From contig DEIL01000234.1 in assembly GCA_002352445.1 (NCBI GenBank), positions 1 to 8,338 of the forward strand: a stretch of 8,338 bases of DNA, in the 5' to 3' direction. Positions 1-6,191 of this stretch are shown here, in pieces (position 1 is the stretch's first letter; each line of letters starts with the position of its first letter). This DNA comes from Desulfobulbaceae bacterium UBA2775. GTDB taxonomy: Bacteria; Desulfobacterota; Desulfobulbia; Desulfobulbales; Desulfocapsaceae. Under the pieces are notes generated by a model, which was given only the letters and a program-made list of their open reading frames with translations, did not search any database and had not been told where the DNA came from. Position numbers and translations under genes: made by a program.

Positions 1-14
1 GGGCCTTGCCCGGC

Positions 15-87
15 ACACAACATGGCGCTGGACGCTGACCGGAGATACGCTGCCGCTCCACCCCGGCAGGTCAGCTAAACGTTATGT
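15..87 (+). other. Candidate integron attC recombination site
   Basis: The site has the arrangement of a cassette recombination site. A left core ACACAAC (15-21) and a right core GTTATGT (81-87, reverse complement ACATAAC) match at 6 of 7 bases. Each is followed inward by a 5-nt unpaired spacer (ATGGC, 22-26, and TAAAC, 76-80). Inside these, GCTGGAC (27-33) pairs with GTCAGC (70-75), leaving one extra G on the left arm, as attC L-boxes typically do. The total of 73 bp fits attC sizes. GTTATGT departs from strict GTTRRRY at one base, as some chromosomal arrays do. No integrase gene is visible, so this could be the edge of an array or an orphan site. The cassette it would close lies left of the window. 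Confidence 0.55.
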
Positions 88-124
88 GGCTTGAAGTCAC
101 AAGCAAAATCGGATATACAAAAAT

Positions 125-298
125 ATGAAAGGTATGTTATTAGTTAAAAAGTCAAAACTTGATACTCAGTGTTTTACTTTTCAAGGAGTCAATACTTTGG
201 CAAGCTATGTTTGCCTTTTTCAAAGTAATCAGCACCGCAATATGCGGTATACGGCCATGACATCTTTGTGTACAATATTAAAAATTGTGTCAATTTAG
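125..298 (+). CDS. Possible small hypothetical protein (57 aa)
   Basis: An ATG-to-TAG reading frame of 57 codons begins 38 bases after the right core of the candidate attC, where a cassette ORF would start. The product begins MKGMLLVKKSK, then has a mixed polar/hydrophobic sequence with three cysteines and no recognisable domain or transmembrane segment. No good Shine-Dalgarno sequence precedes the ATG (the upstream bases are an A-rich stretch), and no second attC follows, so it is not a complete cassette. It may be a chance ORF in AT-rich DNA. It is listed because of its position, not because of any family match. Confidence 0.2.
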   Translation: MKGMLLVKKSKLDTQCFTFQGVNTLASYVCLFQSNQHRNMRYTAMTSLCTILKIVSI

Positions 299-345
299 GC
301 TTTATAATCCTTGAAATTTATTGCGTAGCTTGTGGGTTTAATATC

Positions 346-363
346 CCGCCGCTTGGGGCGGGG
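346..363. repeat. GC-rich hairpin
   Basis: CCCGCC and GGCGGG form a 6-bp perfect stem around a short loop, in a region otherwise rich in A and T. No T-run follows on the plus strand, so it does not look like a plus-strand terminator. Small GC stem-loops of this kind occur near the ends of IS200/IS605-type elements, but no tnpA or tnpB remnant is present, so its origin is unknown. Confidence 0.4.
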
Positions 364-425
364 AGCTTCATTGTCAGAAAAAAATACTCCCCTAATATGA
401 AACAGTTGGTATTAATGTCTGACAC

Positions 426-449
426 CAACTTAGGGTATACTCTAAGTTG
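426..449. promoter_or_regulatory. MerR-type operator-like dyad
   Basis: The arms CAACTTAG (426-433) and CTAAGTTG (442-449) are perfect inverted repeats around GGTATACT, whose centre GTATAC (435-440) is itself palindromic. The core CTTAGgGTATACtCTAAG resembles operators of MerR-family regulators of the AdhR/NmlR type (CTTAGAGT, two bases, ACTCTAAG). Such operators normally lie in a 19-20 bp promoter spacer. TTGACA (447-452) overlaps the right arm but has no well-spaced -10, so no promoter can be assigned. No MerR-family gene is in the window. Confidence 0.45.
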
Positions 450-512
450 ACATTCAATATAATAATATCATTGTTTCGAAGCAAAGTTCATTGGGGTTTC
501 TTTTGCAGGGAC

Positions 513-582
513 ATCCCTTTTTAACTTTTGTCTTGAACAAGAATAGACGCGTCTATCCCAAGACAACTTTTTTTAAAGGGAT
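513..582. repeat. 70-bp nested inverted repeat after permease gene
   Basis: Three nested complementary blocks share roughly one centre: ATCCCTTT (513-520) with AAAGGGAT (575-582), TTGTCTTG (528-535) with CAAGACAA (559-566), and a perfect 14-bp palindrome ATAGACGCGTCTAT (543-556). The repeat ends 5 bp past the permease stop codon. It could form a long hairpin at the 3' end of the efflux mRNA, but on that (minus) strand it is followed by A-rich rather than U-rich sequence, so it is not a standard intrinsic terminator. On the plus strand a T7 run (568-574) follows the 528-566 stem. It could also be a small non-autonomous palindromic element. Confidence 0.6.
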
Positions 583-587
583 AAAAA

Positions 588-1805
588 CTATTCGTATCGC
601 ATCGCCTCTATTGGGTTAAGTGCCGAAGCCTTCCTTGCAGGATAAAACCCGAAGAAAATCCCAACTGCCGCAGTAAATCCAACGCTGATGATGATCATGG
701 ATGGCTCCACAATCACCTGGGTGCCCATGCTTTTGCCCAATCCAAAGGCGATCCCGATCCCGGTCAAGACCCCGATGATTCCGCCTGAAAGGCTGAGGAT
801 GACTGCTTCGATCAGAAACTGAATCAGGATATCAGAGCTCCGGGCACCAACTGCAATGAGGATACCGATTTCCCGGGTCCTTTCGGTTACGGAAACCAAC
901 ATGATATTCATAATGCCGATCCCGCCAACCAGCAGGGAAACACAGGCGACGGCACTGAGCAGCATGGTAAGGGTGCCGGTAACCTGGGTGGCCATGCTGA
1001 CAATTTCAGCCTGATCCCGGATTTCAAAATCATCATCATCACCGGTTGCGATGCGATGGTTCTTTCTGAGAATACTGGTGATCTCTGCCTTTGCCTGGTC
1101 CATGGCCGATTCTGAAGTGGCACTGGCCATGATGTCCTGCACGGTTTTACCGTCACTCATCCGATAAAGGGCGGTTGTAGATGGAACAAAGACAATATCA
1201 TCCTGATCAGTTCCCGTGGAGGATTGGCCTTTTTCAGAGAGAACGCCTATGACTTTAAAGGGGATGGCACCGATACGGATACGGAACCCTACTGGGTTTT
1301 GACCGGGAAAAAGCTCATCCACAATCGTTTGCCCGAGTACCGCAACCTTGGCCTTCACCTTCATATCTCTCTGGCTAAAAAATGATCCCCGGGCTACCTC
1401 ATAGTTGCGAATCATGGGATAGGTGGTATTTACACCTTGAATGGTTGAATTCCAGTTGGTGTTACCGGCAATGATTTGGGATGAAATCTTAATGATTGGC
1501 GAAACATATTGGATATGTTCAGCGGATTTAGAAAGAGCCGTAACATCATCCATGAACAGTGCACTTCTGCTCCCGGCTCCTCCCCTCACTCCGTGGGCAT
1601 TGGTACTGCCCGGTCTAACCATAATCAGATTCGTTCCAAGGGAACTGATCTCTGATTCAATATCTGCCTGGGACCCTTTTCCCAAGGAAACGAGTGCGAT
1701 AACAGAAGCCAAACCGATAATGATTCCTAACATAGTCAGCAGGCTTCTCATTCTGTTCCTCGTTATGCTTCTAAGGGCACTGATAATAAATTTTCGAAAT
1801 TTCAT
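588..1805 (-). CDS. MacB-type ABC transporter permease
   Basis: This is the membrane subunit of a MacAB-TolC-type efflux pump (FtsX/MacB fold). The product (405 aa) starts MKFRKFIISALRSITRNRMRSL, typical of the family. TM1 follows immediately (LGIIIGLASVIALVSLG), then a periplasmic domain of about 230 residues. Three C-terminal helices come next, with the conserved cytoplasmic motif SVTERTREIGI after TM2 and PARKASALNPIEAMRYE at the end. It lacks a nucleotide-binding domain, unlike E. coli MacB, and must use the ATPase encoded 44 bp upstream. This start is preferred over an in-frame ATG five codons upstream (1820) because GGAG lies 9 nt before it, while the upstream ATG has no Shine-Dalgarno sequence. 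It is the last gene of the operon. In the family the periplasmic domain couples ATP-driven motion to expulsion through the adaptor/channel. The substrate is unknown. Confidence 0.93.
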   Translation of the reverse strand: MKFRKFIISALRSITRNRMRSLLTMLGIIIGLASVIALVSLGKGSQADIESEISSLGTNLIMVRPGSTNAHGVRGGAGSRSALFMDDVTALSKSAEHIQYVSPIIKISSQIIAGNTNWNSTIQGVNTTYPMIRNYEVARGSFFSQRDMKVKAKVAVLGQTIVDELFPGQNPVGFRIRIGAIPFKVIGVLSEKGQSSTGTDQDDIVFVPSTTALYRMSDGKTVQDIMASATSESAMDQAKAEITSILRKNHRIATGDDDDFEIRDQAEIVSMATQVTGTLTMLLSAVACVSLLVGGIGIMNIMLVSVTERTREIGILIAVGARSSDILIQFLIEAVILSLSGGIIGVLTGIGIAFGLGKSMGTQVIVEPSMIIISVGFTAAVGIFFGFYPARKASALNPIEAMRYE

Positions 1806-1849
1806 AATAAGGATCTCCATTTCATTGATATGACATCTTATCAGGGCAT

Positions 1850-2557
1850 TTACATTGACGCATATTGTCGATGTGCAATTTCATAATTATTTATGATACG
1901 GCCGTCCCTCATATCGATCACACGTTTGGCATGCTCAGCCACGTCCATTTCATGGGTGACAAGAACAATGGTGATGCCTTCATCATTGAGCTTTTGAAAC
2001 AGGGAAAGGATTTCCTCCGTGGTTCGGCTGTCCAGATTACCAGTGGGTTCATCTGCGAGAATAATGGCAGGATCTGTCACCAAAGCTCTGGCAATGGCAA
2101 CCCGCTGCTGCTGCCCGCCTGAAAGCTGGTTGGGTTCGTGGTGGATTCGTTTTGCAAGGCCGACCATATCAAGAACCTCTTTTGCCTTTTTTGCAGGATG
2201 ATTTATCGGTTTTCCTCTTCTATAGAGGAGTGGCAGCTGCACATTTTCCAGGGCTGTTGTTCTGGCAAGCAGGTTGTATCCTTGAAACACAAAGCCGATT
2301 CTTTGATTGCGAATGTCGGCCAATGCGTTCTTATCCATTTGACTCACCCTTAATCCCTCCAGAAAATACTCACCGTGATCGGCCTGATCCAGACAGCCGA
2401 TGATGTTCATGAGGGTGGATTTCCCTGATCCGGATGTACCAATTATTGCCAGAAAATCCCCCCTGTCAACGGTGAGAGAGATGCCATCCAGTGCATGGAC
2501 GGTTTCTCCGCCCAGGTGAAAGGTTTTTTTGATATTTTTGAGTTGTATTGTTTTCAT
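1850..2557 (-). CDS. MacB-type ABC transporter ATP-binding protein
   Basis: This is the ATPase subunit (235 aa, full length for the LolD/MacB-NBD class) that powers the neighbouring permease from the cytoplasmic side. All ABC motifs are intact: Walker A GTSGSGKST (40-48), Q-loop FQGYNLL (Q92), signature LSGGQQQ (145-151), Walker B IILADE with catalytic E170, and switch histidine H202 in VTHE. The N-terminal pattern (LKNIKKTF, then VHALDGISL) and the FQ-YNLL sequence are characteristic of the MacB/LolD branch. A GGAG sequence sits 6-7 nt before the ATG. The gene lies 51 bp after the adaptor stop; that gap contains a short ATGGAT/ATCCAT dyad (2571-2583). LolD could be considered, but the adaptor and TolC neighbours favour an efflux role. 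There is no sign of decay. Confidence 0.95.
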   Translation of the reverse strand: MKTIQLKNIKKTFHLGGETVHALDGISLTVDRGDFLAIIGTSGSGKSTLMNIIGCLDQADHGEYFLEGLRVSQMDKNALADIRNQRIGFVFQGYNLLARTTALENVQLPLLYRRGKPINHPAKKAKEVLDMVGLAKRIHHEPNQLSGGQQQRVAIARALVTDPAIILADEPTGNLDSRTTEEILSLFQKLNDEGITIVLVTHEMDVAEHAKRVIDMRDGRIINNYEIAHRQYASM

Positions 2558-2608
2558 TTTTTCTCCACTTATGGATCATCCATAAACCCTTTTATTTAAA
2601 GCCGTGTG

Positions 2609-3793
2609 CTACCGTCTCGGCCCACCATCACCGCCTCTGGGGGGCTTTGGAAGAATTTTTGACAAAAAACCGCTGGAACTTTCGGTCTTCTCAATATTTT
2701 TTCCGATAATGACCGGGGTCCCGGATGTCAGGTTTTTACCGTTTATCACCGTAGTCGTGCTGTCGGTGATACCGGTGGTAACAAGAATCCGTTTGGGTTT
2801 GTCCCCCTCCAGCACATAGATGCCGGGATCATCATTGTTACCTCGGTCATCAAGCCTGAAATTCAGGGCAGCATTTGAAACCAGCAGTTTGTTTTCTGCC
2901 TTTTCCACTATAAAATCCGCTGTCGCTGTCATCCCCGGAAGCAGTTTCCCATCCTTGTTTGGCGCATCCAAAATTACGGTATACGTTACTACATTGGAAA
3001 TTTCCGTTGGATTCATCTGTATTTGGGTTACGGTTCCATCAAAGAGATCATCAGGATAGGACTGAACGGTAAATGTCGCCTTTTGTCCTTTGATGACCAT
3101 CCCGATATCACTTTCATCAACGCTTGCTTCGATCTCCATACTTGTCAGGTTTTCTGCAATAATAAACAGGGTTGGCGTACTCAAACTGGCTGCAACCGTC
3201 TGCCCCTCTTCGATATCCCGTTGGAGGACAACACCGTTAATGGGAGATCTGATCTGGGCGTTCTGGAGATTAATTTTTTCTTTTTTTACAACAGCCTGAG
3301 CAGATAGAAGCTCCGCCCGTGCCGTCTCCTTTTCGGTCTCATAGACGAGGATCTCCTGGGCTGAAAGATGTCCCTGTTCGTACAAAGGCTTATTCCTTTT
3401 ATAATCGGCTATGGCCTTTTTGTAGAGTGCGCCGGCCTTGATAACCGAAGCGTTTGCTGCATCCACCGCTGCATTAAAGGTATCCAGATCAAGCTCGGCG
3501 AGGATTTGTCCTTTTGTCACCCGGTCATTATAATCAACCAATACTTTTTCGATTGTACCGGACACCTGTGTTCCCACCTCCACTGTTCCAACAGCTGAAA
3601 GGGTTCCGGTACAGGAAATAGTGTTTTCGATACTGCCCCTTTTGATTTTTTCCATCCGGAATTGGGATGCATCCGGTATCTCTTGATATGAAGAAACGAC
3701 CAAAGAACGGTGAACGGTAAGAATAATGAAAAGAATACCTCCGAACATGAGGGCCAGTTTTAAAAAGTTTACTCCTATTTTTACAACTTTCAT
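2609..3793 (-). CDS. HlyD/MacA-like periplasmic adaptor subunit
   Basis: This is the membrane-fusion protein bridging the inner-membrane ABC permease and the outer-membrane channel. An uncleaved N-terminal anchor (about residues 10-28) is followed by the barrel-sandwich/lipoyl half GTVEVGTQVSGTIEKVLVDY (69-88). An alpha-helical coiled-coil hairpin (about 105-180) comes next, then the returning lipoyl half RSPINGVVLQRDIEEGQTV (182-200). Beta-barrel (about 218-295, ending LLPGMTATADF) and membrane-proximal regions follow, with a Gly/Pro/Arg-rich tail (PPRGGDGGPRR) at the end. The length (394 aa) suits the MacA family. The ATG overlaps the stop of the TolC-like gene by 4 bp (3790-3793), implying translational coupling, and AAAGGAG lies 8 nt upstream of it. 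C61 is not in a lipobox, so it is not a lipoprotein. Confidence 0.93.
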   Translation of the reverse strand: MKVVKIGVNFLKLALMFGGILFIILTVHRSLVVSSYQEIPDASQFRMEKIKRGSIENTISCTGTLSAVGTVEVGTQVSGTIEKVLVDYNDRVTKGQILAELDLDTFNAAVDAANASVIKAGALYKKAIADYKRNKPLYEQGHLSAQEILVYETEKETARAELLSAQAVVKKEKINLQNAQIRSPINGVVLQRDIEEGQTVAASLSTPTLFIIAENLTSMEIEASVDESDIGMVIKGQKATFTVQSYPDDLFDGTVTQIQMNPTEISNVVTYTVILDAPNKDGKLLPGMTATADFIVEKAENKLLVSNAALNFRLDDRGNNDDPGIYVLEGDKPKRILVTTGITDSTTTVINGKNLTSGTPVIIGKNIEKTESSSGFLSKILPKPPRGGDGGPRR

Positions 3794-5202
3794 GATAATT
3801 TCTCCTTTAAAAGATGGGACAACCCAAGGTCTCCTTTGTAAAAAAAGATGGAAATGATTTTCTGCATTTTATCCATCTCCGCCTGGATCAATTCATTTCG
3901 GGCTTCCACTTGATCGGACCGGATCTGGGTTAATTCAGTCAAATTGGCTGCACCCATTTTGTACCGCTGAAAAACGGATTCCAATGCCTTGTTGGTATAA
4001 AACAGTCTGGATTTGGACACCAGGATCGATTCACATGCTGTTTGGTAGTCAGCAAACTCCTGACCCAGCTCCTCACGGATCTGTTGCTTCAATTTTTCGA
4101 GGGTCAAATTTTCGGATTGTTTGTCGATTTTTGCCTGATTCACTTTGGTCCGGGTAAGCTGTCTGTCAAAAATGGGCAGGGAGACTGAGACCCCGATGTA
4201 AGAATCTATATTATCGTCGCTGAACTGATGCCCAAAATTTTCATCATACCGGTTGTCATACAAGCTTCCCACACCGGCATTAAGATCCACTGACGGGTAT
4301 TTGCCGGATGCCGCCTCCTTTATCTTAGCTTCTTTGGCAGAAACGCTTTTCTCCAGTGCAAAAAGATCTGGGCGGGTTTCAAATGCCTCCTGTATCAGAC
4401 GATCGGTATCTGTTTCCGGCGCCATGGTGAAAATCGTGATTTTGGGCACTTCAATCTCGATATCACCTGCTATTGGAACACCTATACTTTTAATGAGTTG
4501 CATCTTGCTGATTTTGTAACTGTTTTCAGCGCTGATAACATCGAATTTGGCTTTAGCCGTTTCAGCCTGCTGCTGGTAAAGGTCTGTGGCTGGTACTTTG
4601 CCGGTTTCATAAAAGGCTTTGATCTCTTTCTCCTGCTGGCGATTGTTTGTCAGATTCTCCCGGGCCACCTCAACTTCCTGGCGTCGTTGCACAACGTCGA
4701 TATATGCATTCACGGTATCATAGATCACCTGCTGCTTCTTCCTGATCTGTGTGTGCTCATACGAAGACAGGTTATAACGTGCACTTTCAAGGGATGCCTT
4801 ATCCTCGAATCCTTTAAAAAGATTGAGCTGGGTGAAGATTTCTGCTCTCAGGGTAGAATAGTTCCGATTTGAGCCTGATTGCCCATAGTCATTGTTCAGC
4901 GCCGTATTCACGGTGCCGGTGACCTGGGGCAGATAATCATTCTTTTCCTTTTCCAGGGTAAATTTTGAGTATTGAACACTGTTTTTCGCAAGTTTCAAAT
5001 CCTGGTTGTATTTTAGCGCCAGCTCAACCGCCTCAACCAGACTCATTTTCTGAGCTTCAGAGGCCTCTGTCATCCCTCCGGGAAAAACATTAAGGGACAA
5101 AACAATCAGTATCAAAAAAATGATTTGTTTATTCAACATCCACGGAAAAAAATCAGGTCCTCGTATCACCTGAATTTTTTCTTCTTTTAAATCTTTCATC
5201 AT
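3790..5202 (-). CDS. TolC-family outer-membrane efflux channel
   Basis: This is the outer-membrane exit duct of the tripartite pump. From this start the product is 470 aa, usual for the family. A hydrophobic signal segment (IIFLILIVLSLNVF) is followed by a probable cleavage region near TEASEA. The mature part opens with MSLVEAVELALKYNQDLKLAK, the TolC N-terminal helix pattern. Two similar halves, rich in long amphipathic helices and Gln/Lys/Glu, follow (for example ARENLTNNRQQEKEIKAFYE and SVSLPIFDRQLTRTKVNQAK), as in the duplicated OEP fold. The frame stays open to an ATG at 5247. The ATG at 5202 (directly followed by another at 5199) is preferred because AGGA lies 8 nt upstream. A third ATG, 20 codons further in, would give a shorter signal peptide but has no well-placed ribosome binding site. 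It is the first gene of the minus-strand operon, directly downstream of the shared control region. Confidence 0.92.
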   Translation of the reverse strand: MMKDLKEEKIQVIRGPDFFPWMLNKQIIFLILIVLSLNVFPGGMTEASEAQKMSLVEAVELALKYNQDLKLAKNSVQYSKFTLEKEKNDYLPQVTGTVNTALNNDYGQSGSNRNYSTLRAEIFTQLNLFKGFEDKASLESARYNLSSYEHTQIRKKQQVIYDTVNAYIDVVQRRQEVEVARENLTNNRQQEKEIKAFYETGKVPATDLYQQQAETAKAKFDVISAENSYKISKMQLIKSIGVPIAGDIEIEVPKITIFTMAPETDTDRLIQEAFETRPDLFALEKSVSAKEAKIKEAASGKYPSVDLNAGVGSLYDNRYDENFGHQFSDDNIDSYIGVSVSLPIFDRQLTRTKVNQAKIDKQSENLTLEKLKQQIREELGQEFADYQTACESILVSKSRLFYTNKALESVFQRYKMGAANLTELTQIRSDQVEARNELIQAEMDKMQKIISIFFYKGDLGLSHLLKEKLS

Positions 5203-5276
5203 TTTTATTTTCCTGTCTTCTATTCTTTGGTTAAAATTTTTGATCATGATCTCTTTTCATCTTGAACAATGATCTG

Positions 5277-5309
5277 AATATAACCCATTTTTTTTTCTCT
5301 TGCTGTAAA
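5277..5309 (-). promoter_or_regulatory. Predicted promoter of the efflux operon
   Basis: Reading the minus strand, a -10-like TATATT (5282-5277) lies between the operator array and the first efflux gene. No -35 hexamer sits at the standard 17-bp distance (CAGCAA there). Instead TTTACA (5309-5304), part of the outermost array half-site, lies 21 bp upstream. That is too far for sigma-70 alone and suggests activator dependence. Transcription would begin near 5270. Confidence 0.45.
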
Positions 5310-5371
5310 GTTACAGTTAAGACAGGTTAAGAATTGTAAAGTTCAATCCAGATGACTTTACATTTCTTTAC
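5305..5371. promoter_or_regulatory. Phased array of CpxR-like half-sites
   Basis: Six 5-bp half-sites lie on one helical face between the divergent operons. On the plus strand are GTAAA (5305-5309), GTTAA (5316-5320), GTTAA (5326-5330) and GTAAA (5336-5340). On the minus strand are two GTAAA (5371-5367 and 5361-5357). Start-to-start spacing is 11, 10, 10, 21 and 10 bp. The minus-strand pair, GTAAA-N5-GTAAA, matches the E. coli CpxR box exactly. The 5326-5340 pair differs by one base. OmpR-family regulators bind such direct repeats as dimers, and the adjacent response regulator is of that family. The likely role is joint control of the efflux operon and autoregulation. Confidence 0.7.
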
Positions 5372-5399
5372 ATGCAAAATTATCGTATTCGTGTATAAT
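5367..5399 (+). promoter_or_regulatory. Predicted promoter of the two-component operon
   Basis: A perfect -10 hexamer TATAAT (5394-5399) has no recognisable -35 at 16-19 bp. TTTACA (5367-5372), the outermost base pairs of the CpxR-like array on this side, lies 21 bp upstream. The estimated start of transcription near 5406 puts the adjacent GTAAA-N5-GTAAA box at about -49 to -35, a position from which an OmpR-family activator could contact RNA polymerase. The leader would be about 60 nt. Confidence 0.5.
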
Positions 5400-5466
5400 G
5401 AAAATTAGATAGAATAAACAACCATATAGCTGTATTTATTGTGTTTTTAATAGTTAAGAGAAAACC

Positions 5467-6168
5467 ATGAACCGTATTCTTGTGATCGATGATGATGAAG
5501 AGCTCTGTGAACTGTTAAGCGATTATCTGACCCCTGAGGGATTTGATATCAAGGCGGTTCAGACCCCAGAAGAGGGTCTTTCGCTTGCCCTCAGCCAAGA
5601 CCATGATCTTGTAGTCTTAGATGTAATGCTGCCGGGGATGAGCGGGTTCGACACCCTGCGACATATTCGTGCCAAATCTCAAATTCCCGTTATTATGCTT
5701 ACGGCAAGAGGGGATGATGTCGATCGGATTGTAGGCCTGGAGATGGGAGCAGACGACTATCTACCCAAGCCTTTTAATCCCAGAGAGCTTGTGGCAAGGA
5801 TTCGTGCTGTACAGCGTCGGTTTGAGACAAGATCAGACGCTGAAGATAGTCCCCGGCAGAGTCCCTCACTTGAGATAGGAGATGTTATTCTCAATCCTGG
5901 ACCAAGGACTGTGATGATAGCTGAAAAACCCGTTTCGTTAACAGCCGTTGAATTCATACTACTTTATGAACTCATGAAAAATGCCGGTAACGTGGTCAAT
6001 AGAGATGTTCTTTCTGAAACTGTTCTGGGCAGGAAACTGGATGTTTTTGACAGAAGCATTGATGTTCATGTGAGCAGTCTCAGGAAAAAACTGGGATCCA
6101 AATATCAGGGCATCGAGCGGATTCAAAGTATCCGTGGCGTAGGATATCTCTACTCACTGCCGGAATAA
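5467..6168 (+). CDS. OmpR/CpxR-type response regulator
   Basis: This is a DNA-binding response regulator of 233 aa. The receiver domain (1-115) has acidic-pocket residues D8 and D9 (ILVIDDDEEL), phospho-acceptor D52 in VVLDVMLPGMSG, T79 (MLTARGDD) and K101 in YLPKPFNPREL; all are intact. A linker of about 20 residues, rich in acidic residues and serine, leads to a winged-helix domain (about 135-233). Its recognition helix RSIDVHVSSLRKKLG (196-210) and wing RIQSIRGVGYLY are of the OmpR/PhoB class. The best resemblance is to CpxR, which agrees with the GTAAA-type repeats upstream. A weak AAGAG ribosome binding site precedes the ATG. The gene ends 23 bp before the kinase gene, so they form one operon. 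It is likely to control itself and the divergent pump. Confidence 0.94.
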   Translation: MNRILVIDDDEELCELLSDYLTPEGFDIKAVQTPEEGLSLALSQDHDLVVLDVMLPGMSGFDTLRHIRAKSQIPVIMLTARGDDVDRIVGLEMGADDYLPKPFNPRELVARIRAVQRRFETRSDAEDSPRQSPSLEIGDVILNPGPRTVMIAEKPVSLTAVEFILLYELMKNAGNVVNRDVLSETVLGRKLDVFDRSIDVHVSSLRKKLGSKYQGIERIQSIRGVGYLYSLPE

Positions 6169-6191
6169 GGGGTATAAGGAGACCTGTACAA

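Larger units (their letters stand above)
299..512. other. Gene-free AT-rich stretch with hairpin and dyad
   Basis: No coding sequence with a credible ribosome binding site or family resemblance was found here on either strand. The stretch contains a GC-rich hairpin (347-363) in otherwise AT-rich sequence and an operator-like dyad (426-449), listed separately. It may be remnant DNA of a deleted mobile element, but no transposase coding remains. Confidence 0.5.

Noticed and set aside
3..12. 10-bp match GCCTTGCCCG, inverted at 8233-8242
   Set aside because: The right copy is inside the reverse transcriptase coding sequence and the match does not extend; too short to be called a terminal repeat of the block.
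268..450. 60-codon plus-strand ORF
   Set aside because: No ribosome binding site or family resemblance; it runs through the GC hairpin and the operator-like dyad, so it is probably a chance frame.
1441..1833. 130-codon plus-strand ORF
   Set aside because: It lies antisense to the permease gene, which has clear conserved motifs; a shadow frame with no features of its own.
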